DNA from: a virus
Direction: 5' to 3' (one strand)
IMG/VR virus record: IMGVR_UViG_3300034198_033630
Location: 1-32,538 of that record
Length of the DNA stretch: 32,538 bases
Positions 16,827 through 26,900 of this stretch are shown here, one piece after another; position 1 is the first letter of the stretch, and each line of letters opens with the position of its first letter. The notes under the pieces are model-generated. The model saw only the letters and a program-made list of their open reading frames with translations. It was not told where the DNA came from and searched no databases. The translations under genes and the position numbers were made by a program.

Positions 16827-19800
16827 GCAACCTAAGAGTAGAATCAGTTACAGTTGTTGATAGCTCTAATTTAATAGCTAGTTTTACTGAAAAATTAACT
16901 AATAATTTAGATGTTAGCAACATTCAAATTTTATCTCAAACTTTAAATGTTCCAGATTCTAAAGCTCTTAAAGTCCAAGTGGTCAATAATGTCTTAAAGA
17001 TTTATTGCCAGCCTTTGACTCCTTATGCCGCTTATGATATCGTGTTTCGCTCAACTTCTAATCACCCATTTCAATCTTTAAATGGTGAGTTTAAATTACT
17101 GGAAGATAATGTAGGCAACTTAAAGATAATCTTAGGTCCAGAAGAGCCCGATAATATCATTAGAACTTATTTAGTAAATTTCTTAAGAGAAAATATTTAT
17201 AATGTAGAAGACCCAACTACTGCAGTTTACAAAGTTATTGGTTCTTTTGTAAATAGCATATCTAAATCCTTATATGATGTGCGTCAAGTAAAAAATGAAA
17301 ATTATTTAAGTAACACTATTGAAGATGAGCAAAAAACAAGAGGCGGTGGACCTTTTGATCGGTTAGATCAAGAAGGCGCCTATGAAATTATTAGGGTTGG
17401 ACTTACCCCTTCTGGAAATAAAGTCTCTGGTTTTTATAGCGTAGACACTTTTCCATTCTATCCGTTTACGCTTCAATCAACTCAAGTTACTAGAGAGCTT
17501 TTAACTCCAGACTCTGTAGATGTGGACGGCAAATTTAACATCAATAGTTTAATTTTAAATTTAAATTCTTCACCTGTAATTAAGCTAACAAAATTAACTT
17601 TTATATTGAGTTCCCTGCCTTCAATATACGAATATGATATTCAGACTCTTGGGTATCAAATAAAAGAAAATAAATATGATCAGGATTTTGGATTTAAATA
17701 TTTATTGTTAGAAGATAATCAAATAAAGCTAAACGAGCAGATACTTCAAGATCCTTCTTTTAAATTAGACGCTATTGTCAGAATAGAGTGCTCTTATCAA
17801 TATAAAGATGTTGGTAAAATAATTTATTCTGATTCCTTAAGAGTAGAAGAGGTGCTAACGTCTAGTAGAGAAACGCTTCCATCAATTATAAATATTTTTA
17901 ATTTAAAGCACGCCCCAATTGTAGATTTAAATAATGACGTTCCTCAATTAGGCGGGGTTACTTTTACCGATCCTAACAGCATTAACGTTAATGCTAAGCA
18001 TCCCGCCTTCCTATATGAATCTCCCTTTAGATTAGAGGCTCTCCCATCTTTTCCTGGAGCTTATAGCGTAGACTATACCACTGGAAGAGTGTATGTTTAT
18101 GGCGCAGACGGCTCTAAGTCCGGAACAGGGGCATCTCCTCCCGTCGCCACTTATAATTATAGATTTTCCTATCAAGATGAAGTAGACTATGTGTATGATT
18201 CAGATACTAAAGATTTAGTTTCTTTACCAAAAGGTAATTTAAGAGACAACTCTGCATTAATTAATTTTAGCTATGAAAAAGTATTGATTCCAAATAAAGA
18301 TTATGTGGCGGAAGTCCATAATGAATCATTGCAAGAGAGAGTCGAGAATAGGTTACTTAATTTAGGGACAATACAAACCACGAACTCACCTGTAACTAAT
18401 GTCTTTAGAATCTACAATGAAACTTCGGGTGAGCTGTACTCGATTAATCGTTGGAACGATAATAAAGTTTATTTTGATTATAACATAGCTCCAAGAATAG
18501 ATGATGAAACTTCGGAAAGAGTTACTTTTGAGGCGGTCTTAAATGAGTTCTTGTTTGTTAATAGCAGCTCTATTAATCAAAGCTCTCTTAACATTTTTAA
18601 AATTTTATTAAATAATAACAGTTTAATAGCTTCAACAGAAGATTGTATCGGGTCTTCTATTAATTCCAGTGCAAGCTTTTCCAATAAAAGTATCTTTCAA
18701 AAAGAAAAATATTTTCAAAAAGATTCAAATATTCAAATTAACTTAAATAATTTAAATAATATTGGAGAATACTGTATCGATTATGTTAACGGGATAGTCT
18801 ATTGCGCAGTAAGTGCAAATCAAAATAATGATATCGGCACTATTTCTTATCGAAAAAATAATATCATTACAGCGAAAAAACATATCATAAGCGTAAATGA
18901 CATTTATTATCAAGTAAACCCTCTTAATCCAAAAAATAAAAGTTTTACTTATTTGTCTTTTGGTGACAATAATATTTTCCCAGAAAATCTTCAATATTCC
19001 GATGAGCTATATTACAATAATGAACAGACAAAGCCGTATCAAATTAATAATGGCGTAATAGGTTATTTTGATCAATTATCTTTTTATGGGAAAGTATCTG
19101 AACAAATAAAATATGTTAGAGGTGTTTTTGAGTATCAGGACTTAGTTAATAATTTAAACCCAATTAATTTTTCTAATTTTTCTTCTTTTAGCGGAAATAC
19201 AATAACTGTTTCTCCAATCCCTCAATCTCTAATCACTCAAGTCAATGATGACGGGGTTAATTTATACATACCTTTACCAGAAAATACCAGCTACCTATCT
19301 CCAAATATTTCTTATGATATTAGCATCATCAGAAATTCAGACGGAAAACAGCTCTGGGATTCTGGCGGACAAATTGTAACCGGAAATCTTGCAAAATTAA
19401 TTCTATCGGGAGTAAATTCTCCCGCCGCAGGGCAGATAGTTAATCTATCTTACACTGTATCCATAAACGATCTCTCTAGAGTCGTAGTAGATTATAACAA
19501 AGGCGACCTTTACGCAGACTATACTTATTTACTTGATGAAATTGTTATCAGTTATGAGTACGGAGATAACGTAATTGACTTTAGACAAAGCAATGCCGTT
19601 TCCGAAAACACTACTTACTATGTGTCATATCGAGTAGGCGCCCTCAGAGACGCTTTATTGAAAAATTTCGGATCCTTATTACTTATTCCGGAATTGAATG
19701 TTTTTAATGTTGATCTGGACAGAGAAAGATATCGAGATGCGTTAACCGGCGCCCTATCTTCTTTTTTGAAAGGTCCAACAATTAGTGGCATTAAGAACTT

Positions 19801-22800
19801 GGTAAATAAAATAACACACATCGATCCTCAAATTATCGAGTCGGTATTCAATAGCTGGTCTCTTGGGAGTAGCTTACTTTATCCAAACCAAATAACTACC
19901 GAAGGAAACTTTCAATTAATACCAGTTAAGTTCGGAAATGGAGCATTGATAGACTCTCCTTCTCAAAGAATTTCTTTACCACGCTCCTCGAATCTTTCCA
20001 TTAATCAAGGAACTTTCGAAACATGGATTTTGCCGCAATGGGATGGCATAGACAATAATGCAAAATTAACTTTTAAAATATTAAAGGACAACTCTCCTGT
20101 CGCACAAAATTCTATTTTTATCGGAGATAGAGAGCATCATCCATTACTAATAAATAATTCTTTTACAATAGATAAGAATTCTAATTCTTCTGGAATCCCT
20201 CAGAAAAATAAGAACGGCGTATTTATCTACTATGCTCCAGATATTTCTGGATTATTTAATAGATGGTACGTTGACATTATTGATAATACTGGAAATGGTC
20301 AAAAATATTCTGTTCAAATAAATTCAGATGGTAATTTTTATGATGTTAAAAGTGCAAGTAGCGGCGCTGACATTACAACTACAACTACTAACAATAAAGT
20401 TGCAATTAAAATAAATAATTTAAAGGATCAATCTCAAATATTTACTTTTATTTCTGATCACGAGTATTATATACTTGATTCCGGGGAGAAAGAAAAGAAT
20501 AGACTCTCTATTTATAAAGATATTGCGGGATATTTAAACTTTAAAATTATTGATAAGTTTAAAACAGTTTATGTGGTTAGTGCAGACGTATCTAATTGGA
20601 AGAAAAATGAAAAGCATTTTATCGGTGCATCTTGGAAATTAAATTCTGGAAATCATCGAGACGAAATGCATCTATTTATAGATGGATTTGAAGTCCCGAA
20701 TATAATTAAATATGGTCAAAAATTACTTCCTTTCCCCCATGAAAAATTTAGAACCGTTAATCCTGAAACCTTAGTAGGATCCTCTGATAAAGATATTGTT
20801 GGGAGTGATGATCTAGCCACTTCTGCGGGCAGCAATGTTGTTAATTCTTCAATAAATTTTGGAAATTACAATATTAATATTGGAGATTTAATTTATATTG
20901 AAGATGGATTGTTTAATCAATCCGGATATACCATTGACGCCATTAATGGTAATGATCTTACTCTAGATCAACCAATGCCTGTCACGTTAAGTAATTTAAA
21001 ATTTTCCGTTAATAAAGCTAGCTATACTCTAAAATTAGATGCCAATGTTTATCCGAGCGTTGCGGTTTCAACTCTTAGTGTGATTTATGAAAATAATGAT
21101 CTAAGTACTTCACTCAGCAACAATGTCGTCACTTCGGCTTCATCTAATTTCACCCAAATAAAACCCGGATACTTGCTTAGAATATTGGATGGCGGATTTG
21201 AATTAATTTATAATATTTTAAATGTAAACGGGCAGCAATTAACACTAGACCAAAAAATGCCAGTTACATTAAGCGGTCTAACCTTTTATATTTACTCTAA
21301 TATAGAAAAAGAAATTCCTGGAGTAAAGGCATTACGCCCATCTTATCAACTGTCTTCAGATAATTTATTCAATGCTACCTTGACCATTACCAATGATGTT
21401 CTTGCAAAAGATTTGGTATTATTAAATACTTTTGGGTTAAATCATCGTAAAATTAAGCAGCTTCACTATGTTTGGGGGAATCAGATAGAAAATGTAATAC
21501 CGACCAGACTACCACCGCCAGTATCTTTGAATGACGTTAAAATTACCAGAGTAATCTCTTCAAATAGCGTAGTTAATTCTCATAACTCTACGGTAATTTC
21601 TGGAATACTGCATTATCTATCTACCGACAATCCTCCGTCAAACTCTGAAAAAGGTAGAACTTTATCTGCAACTATTTCAGGAACAAATAATGTAGATTTC
21701 TCTACTCCCGTTCAAATTATTCTAGGTGGATATGATTACGATTATAACATAATTAGCGAAACTATTTACTTTGACGATTACGGAAAATTAGATTTCTCTA
21801 ATAAGTTTATTACCGTAAATCATATTCAAGTAATTTGCAAGCCATTTAATCTCTTAAAAGATTGCTTAGCATTTGAAATAAAAGAAAAATACCCTATTAC
21901 TTATGCCGAGGATAGTTCACTGGTTCCGCTTATTCGATATAGTTATCAAATGAGCACCGGTCAAACATTAAGAAAAACGGGAGAAAATATTGTCACAGAT
22001 GACAATAACTTCTTCTCTTCTTTGGATAAGGACAATATCTTAATTGTACAGCAGCCATTGGCAGCGGCAGGAATCTATAGAATATCAGACGTTAGCCAAG
22101 ATCACAAGAGTTTAATTCTAGATTTGTCAATCCCCTTGGGTGATTTTACCGATGGGTACTATAAAGTATTAAATGTCACGGATTATAGAACTGGTTTTCA
22201 AAATGGATTTTTCGTACTAGAACAAACTCAATTCGTCGGAGAGCCTTACTTCTTAAATGTTGGTTACTACGAATTTGAATATAGTACTTACACAACTATA
22301 AAATTTGACCCTCTCGCTAATGAAGAAATCTATCTTGGTTGTGATATTTTAAAATCTCATCAGTCTAATGCGGCTCTTGATCAGGTAAAAATATATTCAA
22401 TACAGTTATCGGATACTCGTGTAGGTCAAGTAATTCCATCCAATCAAAGATCTATCACTAAAGATTATAATTCTTTAATTCCATTAAGGTCTGATATTAA
22501 CACTTTGACTCTAATTGATTTTAATTTTTATCCTTTTGTTAATTCTGCGTCTTTCTATGTTAAAAACATTGGAGGTAACTTCATTCAATCGGACGTATCC
22601 ATTAATAGTAATTTTCAAAACTCTATCTCGTTAGTTAACAATCCTGTTATTTTAGATAATTATGGAGTACTAGATACCAAAAAAGATGGCACAATAGAAT
22701 TTTGGGTTAACCCACTCTATGATTCCGCCAAAGATCCAAATTATAGGTATTATTTTGATGCTTACGGAGCTAAGGTGGTTGAGACGGTCAGCTTAAATAA

Positions 22801-23926
22801 TTCAGAAATTAAATTAAGTGAGCCAGTAAGCAATATCATTAGCGTTACATTAAAAAACGGAGATCCTAATATAAATTATTTTGCAGGAGGCAAGCTGGAG
22901 ATAGGGCTAGACAACGCAATTGCAGAGGTGACCACCAGCAACAATAACAGCTCTGTTAGTGTTAAAAATCAAATCCTACAGGTAATTTCTGTAGTTGTGG
23001 TAGGAGATCTATCTAGAGTTAATTATTTTGAAAATGGAGCAGTTAGTCTGGATAAGAAAACAATTTATCTAGGAAAACCTCTGCCTTTAAATAATGCAAA
23101 TTTAATTGTTACCTATAAGCCTATAAATGGATCAAATAATATCTTAAATTATCAAACTATTTATTTAAATAAAAAATTGCCAAAAGACAATACTCCTGTA
23201 ATAGTTAAATTTATTCCCAAGGGATTCAACGGAGATAGGTTATCTATTTATAAAGATCCTGGCGGATATTTAAATTTCGATGTAACTGCTTCGGGTAAAA
23301 ATTATAATATAACCTCTCCTATATACTGGTCTCGAGATACCTGGCACAGAGTTAAGGTTAGCTTTAAATTCAATAGTCAAGTAAACTCGGATGAAATAAG
23401 AATGTTCGTTGATGGGTACGAAAGATCTAGTTTGTTAATTAATGGTCAGGTTAATTTTGGAGCTTTCTCCGATCTCGGAGCGGGGACTGCGGGCATCTCT
23501 ATTGGAAACCAAAATATTTCTTTTAAAGATACCATTAACCAAGTTTATTTAGGCGCTGATTATTCTTTGAACAGCGAGGCGGATTGCCTAATAGATAATT
23601 TAAGAATATCTAATATTTCTAGACCCATCTATAGTCCGTATGGGGAGCCACTAGATCCTAACTATTCTTCCAATTTAGAAGTCGCTTTCCCGGTAACAAC
23701 TGACCTATATACTACATATCTCTTAAATTTCGATAGTTCTGCCACTTTAAATGAAGATTTTGCCTTTATTGTAGCTAACCAAGGCTCCGCTTTTGATTTT
23801 ACTGTAAATATTTTTGATTCTTTTGGTATAGTTAGCAGTAGCGATACGGTTAAGCAGATTTTAGAAAAACTAATATACATGCTTAAGCCAGCTAATTCTA
23901 AAGCATATCTACAGTACTATCAATGA
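16823..23926 (+). CDS. Giant tail-protein-I-like / LamG-domain host-recognition protein
   Basis: The 2367-residue product starts within the ATGA overlap with the J gene. Residues 1-160 include a beta domain and the helix EEPDNIIRTYLVNFLREN. At about 945-1015 a helical block (VSYRVGALRDALLKNFGS, then YRDALTGALSSFLKGPTISG) resembles the baseplate-proximal part of gpI-type tail proteins. Two LamG/concanavalin-like folds follow. The first (about 1034-1299) has ISLPRSSNLSINQGTFETWI, RLSIYKDIAGYLNF and MHLFIDGF. The second (about 1889-2272) has GTIEFWVNP, RLSIYKDPGGYLNF, IRMFVDGYE and VYLGADYSLNSEADCLIDNL. The closing strand of the first fold (IYLGCDILKSHQSNAALDQV) appears only at about 1833. LamG folds commonly bind glycans, so this probably touches the host surface. 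Position after J matches P2 gene I. The ends of the protein and the exact gpI relation are uncertain. Confidence 0.75.
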   Translation: MSNLRVESVTVVDSSNLIASFTEKLTNNLDVSNIQILSQTLNVPDSKALKVQVVNNVLKIYCQPLTPYAAYDIVFRSTSNHPFQSLNGEFKLLEDNVGNLKIILGPEEPDNIIRTYLVNFLRENIYNVEDPTTAVYKVIGSFVNSISKSLYDVRQVKNENYLSNTIEDEQKTRGGGPFDRLDQEGAYEIIRVGLTPSGNKVSGFYSVDTFPFYPFTLQSTQVTRELLTPDSVDVDGKFNINSLILNLNSSPVIKLTKLTFILSSLPSIYEYDIQTLGYQIKENKYDQDFGFKYLLLEDNQIKLNEQILQDPSFKLDAIVRIECSYQYKDVGKIIYSDSLRVEEVLTSSRETLPSIINIFNLKHAPIVDLNNDVPQLGGVTFTDPNSINVNAKHPAFLYESPFRLEALPSFPGAYSVDYTTGRVYVYGADGSKSGTGASPPVATYNYRFSYQDEVDYVYDSDTKDLVSLPKGNLRDNSALINFSYEKVLIPNKDYVAEVHNESLQERVENRLLNLGTIQTTNSPVTNVFRIYNETSGELYSINRWNDNKVYFDYNIAPRIDDETSERVTFEAVLNEFLFVNSSSINQSSLNIFKILLNNNSLIASTEDCIGSSINSSASFSNKSIFQKEKYFQKDSNIQINLNNLNNIGEYCIDYVNGIVYCAVSANQNNDIGTISYRKNNIITAKKHIISVNDIYYQVNPLNPKNKSFTYLSFGDNNIFPENLQYSDELYYNNEQTKPYQINNGVIGYFDQLSFYGKVSEQIKYVRGVFEYQDLVNNLNPINFSNFSSFSGNTITVSPIPQSLITQVNDDGVNLYIPLPENTSYLSPNISYDISIIRNSDGKQLWDSGGQIVTGNLAKLILSGVNSPAAGQIVNLSYTVSINDLSRVVVDYNKGDLYADYTYLLDEIVISYEYGDNVIDFRQSNAVSENTTYYVSYRVGALRDALLKNFGSLLLIPELNVFNVDLDRERYRDALTGALSSFLKGPTISGIKNLVNKITHIDPQIIESVFNSWSLGSSLLYPNQITTEGNFQLIPVKFGNGALIDSPSQRISLPRSSNLSINQGTFETWILPQWDGIDNNAKLTFKILKDNSPVAQNSIFIGDREHHPLLINNSFTIDKNSNSSGIPQKNKNGVFIYYAPDISGLFNRWYVDIIDNTGNGQKYSVQINSDGNFYDVKSASSGADITTTTTNNKVAIKINNLKDQSQIFTFISDHEYYILDSGEKEKNRLSIYKDIAGYLNFKIIDKFKTVYVVSADVSNWKKNEKHFIGASWKLNSGNHRDEMHLFIDGFEVPNIIKYGQKLLPFPHEKFRTVNPETLVGSSDKDIVGSDDLATSAGSNVVNSSINFGNYNINIGDLIYIEDGLFNQSGYTIDAINGNDLTLDQPMPVTLSNLKFSVNKASYTLKLDANVYPSVAVSTLSVIYENNDLSTSLSNNVVTSASSNFTQIKPGYLLRILDGGFELIYNILNVNGQQLTLDQKMPVTLSGLTFYIYSNIEKEIPGVKALRPSYQLSSDNLFNATLTITNDVLAKDLVLLNTFGLNHRKIKQLHYVWGNQIENVIPTRLPPPVSLNDVKITRVISSNSVVNSHNSTVISGILHYLSTDNPPSNSEKGRTLSATISGTNNVDFSTPVQIILGGYDYDYNIISETIYFDDYGKLDFSNKFITVNHIQVICKPFNLLKDCLAFEIKEKYPITYAEDSSLVPLIRYSYQMSTGQTLRKTGENIVTDDNNFFSSLDKDNILIVQQPLAAAGIYRISDVSQDHKSLILDLSIPLGDFTDGYYKVLNVTDYRTGFQNGFFVLEQTQFVGEPYFLNVGYYEFEYSTYTTIKFDPLANEEIYLGCDILKSHQSNAALDQVKIYSIQLSDTRVGQVIPSNQRSITKDYNSLIPLRSDINTLTLIDFNFYPFVNSASFYVKNIGGNFIQSDVSINSNFQNSISLVNNPVILDNYGVLDTKKDGTIEFWVNPLYDSAKDPNYRYYFDAYGAKVVETVSLNNSEIKLSEPVSNIISVTLKNGDPNINYFAGGKLEIGLDNAIAEVTTSNNNSSVSVKNQILQVISVVVVGDLSRVNYFENGAVSLDKKTIYLGKPLPLNNANLIVTYKPINGSNNILNYQTIYLNKKLPKDNTPVIVKFIPKGFNGDRLSIYKDPGGYLNFDVTASGKNYNITSPIYWSRDTWHRVKVSFKFNSQVNSDEIRMFVDGYERSSLLINGQVNFGAFSDLGAGTAGISIGNQNISFKDTINQVYLGADYSLNSEADCLIDNLRISNISRPIYSPYGEPLDPNYSSNLEVAFPVTTDLYTTYLLNFDSSATLNEDFAFIVANQGSAFDFTVNIFDSFGIVSSSDTVKQILEKLIYMLKPANSKAYLQYYQ
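19220..19480 (+). repeat. RxSDG-W protein module, copy 3 (in the LamG protein)
   Basis: The core reads YDISIIRNSDGKQLWDSGGQ, then AKLILSGVNSPAAGQIVNLS. It matches the two copies in the upstream J gene in the R-x-S-D-G-x2-L-W-D core and in the LILS strand, so the module is shared between adjacent genes. Confidence 0.6.
19925..20720 (+). other. LamG-like domain 1 (main body)
   Basis: Residues about 1034-1299 of the 2367-residue protein carry the jelly-roll landmarks GTFETWI, a long beta region, RLSIYKDIAGYLNF, a Trp before the HFIGASWK strand, and HLFIDGFEVPN. The usual last strand, with LG-x-D and LD-x-V-x-IY, is about 530 residues later, so the fold appears interrupted. A calcium or glycan site is likely for this family but was not traced here. 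Confidence 0.6.
20830..21010 (+). repeat. Beta-repeat with LDQPMPVTLS, copy 1
   Basis: This encodes INIGDLIYIEDGLFNQSGYT, then ING-x-DLTLDQPMPVTLSNL. Near-identical landmarks recur at 21115-21300, and a weaker copy lies at 21975-22170. The repeats fill the segment that separates the main body of LamG 1 from its last strand. Confidence 0.6.
21115..21300 (+). repeat. Beta-repeat with LDQKMPVTLS, copy 2
   Basis: This encodes IKPGYLLRILDGGFELIYNI and then NGQQLTLDQKMPVTLSGLTF. It matches copy 1 strand by strand, with the MPVTLS run identical in protein sequence. Confidence 0.6.
21975..22170 (+). repeat. Divergent third copy of the beta-repeat
   Basis: This encodes LDKDNILIVQQPLAAAGIYR, then ISDVSQDHKSLILDLSIPLG. 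The order (D/GD-x-hydrophobic strand, loop, G-x-Y-x-I, then a L-x-LD strand ending in Pro) matches copies 1 and 2, but identity is low. Confidence 0.35.
22490..23640 (+). other. LamG-like domain 2 with internal insertion
   Basis: Residues about 1889-2272 run from TLTLIDFNFYPF to VYLGADYSLNSEADCLIDNL and RISNISRP, the usual end of a LamG/Concanavalin-like fold. Between GTIEFWVNP (about 1960) and RLSIYKDPGGYLNF (about 2139) sits an insert of about 150 residues (1983-2136) with its own half-repeats (NGDPNINYFAGGKLEIGL and GDLSRVNYFENGAVSLDKK). Confidence 0.65.
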
Positions 23927-23935
23927 GAGTAAAAG

Positions 23936-26900
23936 ATGACTAAACGCAATCCAGTTTCAGCCATGCAAAATGTATGGTTCGACGCAGAGCAGGTAGATGC
24001 CTCAGATCTAAATTTAGAGCAAAATTACAACAATTCTATTCAATCTGCTATAATTAATAATCAGTTTGGGACTGGGATATTGGTAGATGCTTTGCAGGAT
24101 AGAATTTTATTTAATTCAGATGCCACAATAGGATTGCTTGATGGCACAATAATTGAGGCTCAAAATCAACCTTCAGATAATAATTACGGAAATCAATTAG
24201 AAATATCTCTTTCAGAATCAAAAACTGGCGGGAAAAGATCGGTAAAAATAGGAATTATAGGTTTAGATTTTCAACAAAATCTTCAATATGAGACCTTTTA
24301 CTTTAGAGTGAATGAATCTCAAATTACTAAAAAGCATTATACTGCTGTTTTACAAATATTAATTAATGATTTTAGAGGGGAATCCAATCAATCTTTTAAT
24401 TTAGGTGGCAAGATTCTTATCAAAGAAGCTAAGCCTTATTCTTTATCAAGAAGCGCCTCTATGGTGGCTCAAACAACTCAGCCAAATTTATTTTTTAGAG
24501 ACTTCTTTTCCTCCTTATATTCATCTCCGCTAGATTTATTAAGAGCTGGACTGCCTTATTATAATATTGATAATTTAAATATTAGAATGGCTGAGAGAGA
24601 TAATAAAATTATTAATTTTAATGATGTTACTACTCAAATAGGTCAAAAATTCCAAGCAAAAACCAATAATATTCAAAAAATTACTTTATTATTAGCCGCT
24701 ACCAATCCCGATGCAGTTGTAGATGATTATAAATGGAATGGGGAAATTGTTGTTAGCGTTTATCCTCTACAAACTGCGCTTCAGTGCCCTACGGATATAC
24801 CCCCACAAACATTAATAGATTATTCTCCCTCTCCAGTTCCGTTGGCTCAGATTAGTTTTAGCTACGACACCTTGCTTGCCGCCGGAACACAATTAAATAC
24901 CGTTCCTCAGCCTGTAGATTTTATTTTTAGCAATACTGCTTTAGGAGGAAGTTATTCTATAGTTCCTGAAAGCTATTACGCTTTTACCATTAAGCGCTCC
25001 GGCGCCGCTGATAAGGGCAATATACTGATTTCTACCGGAAATAAAGAGCTATCTAACTCTAAATTAACAGTATTTAATGGAACTCTTTGGGTAGACTTAG
25101 TGGATGAAGATTTATGGTTTAATATAGCTACTGATGCGGCTAAGGTGACAGACGGGCAAGCTTATGTTTCGGGTAATGGCGTAACTCTTCCAAAAGTAAC
25201 CGAAGATCTTAATACAGGAGCTACGGTAGATTATTGTTTAGATAATTTATATTTTAGTGGAGCAGATACTTTTAGGGGTGTTGTTTTTGCCGAAACAGAA
25301 AAGAATACGCCTGTTCAAGATTTAAGAACCGGCAACCTGATTTTCTCTAGACAGCAAAATGTTCCAAATGTACAGTTATTAAGTTCATTAGATATCGCCA
25401 ATTTATCTCAGACTACCGACCCTCTTTTAATTGGAGCTATTGCAGATAAGAATATTAAGTTTTTTGACGCATCTAGCGATGCTAATTTTAACGCCAAATT
25501 ATATACTTTCTCTTTTATTAATAATGAAATTTTCATTAAAATAGTAGAAGATCCTTCTGATCCAAAGTATGATGAGAGTGTTAAGTTCTTGCAAACTCAA
25601 TTATTAACTGGAAATCTAACTAAGATTAAAATTTTCCCAGATTTTTCTAGTAGCCCAAGTATTTATTATCGAGTAGCTACTGCAGAAATAATTTCCATGC
25701 TTTATGGTGACGTTAACGGTGATGGGGTTGTTAATGACGAAGATTTTAATTTAATTAACACTTATCTTGGATTTAATTTCAATCAGACTCCACCCTTACA
25801 TTCAACTTTTAATCCGGACATTGTTAACAATACAGTTACTTTTGTTAATGGCTACTCTTCTTATCAGTATCCTTTCGGAAATGCTACAAATATAATTTTC
25901 CAAGTCGTCAACGTTGAAAATAATAAGATAATTGCTTCTGGCGCAGACGGTATCTTAGTCCCCGATCCCTCTAATCCAAGACAAGCTAATTTCTCTAGCG
26001 CATCAGTAGATTTCTTTAATTTATCTCCCGCTGTTGGTGGAAACAAATTGCTAATATTTAATAGCGGCAATGCGGCAAACAATGGCGGGTTCGATATTAT
26101 CGGAATCGATAGTATGTTAGACATTCTAACTATTAGAAAAATTTTATTAAACTCTAAATCTATTCCAGAGCTGTTTAGATCTGATCTTAACGAAGATTAT
26201 TTAGTAAATGCTCAGGACGCTGATCTACTAAATAAGTATATAAATAAAGAGTCATTTATCCCTCCAGTAGATCCAGTATTTAATAAAATAGGAAAACCAT
26301 TCAATGTTATTAAATTAACTCTTGAAAAATATCAAGTTAGCGCCTCAAGCCTGGATAGAAATGATGATTATTTTACTTCTTTAGCCACTCGAAATACAGA
26401 TATTCATTTGCTAGGAGATGTCTTTGTAGATGACGCTCTATTGCAGGGGAGAAATATCTCTGCGTTACCAGCTAATTTATTTTTTCAAAAACAATTCTCC
26501 TGGGAAGATTATCTAGTAGTTAGTAACTCTAAGAATAAACTCGTTCCTACCATTTTTGATAATGGTCAGGATACCATCATCTATAGCAAAGATCTAAATG
26601 GAATTCAGGTCGAAACTTACAATATGCGACCCGAATTTGATCCGGGCAGAGTAGATACGTTTGTTCCTGATAATTTAATTATCGGACCTGGCGGAGAAAT
26701 TGTTAGAGAGAATGGGGATTTTTATAAGATAGATTTTGAAGTTGGAACTATAATTTTAGAAATTCCTCCAGGAATGATTGGGTCAGAAAGAGATATTAAT
26801 GTTTTTGATGATTTCGTCAGAGACTATAACGGCAATGGTATAACTAGATTAGGCTTTCCGGCAATGAGATTTGCCGACTTCTCTACTGTTCAATCAGATG

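Noticed and set aside
14988-26106. Recent DNA-level duplication behind the shared protein modules
   Set aside because: The codons of the matching segments differ widely; only protein-level landmarks are shared, so recent copying or misassembly is unlikely.
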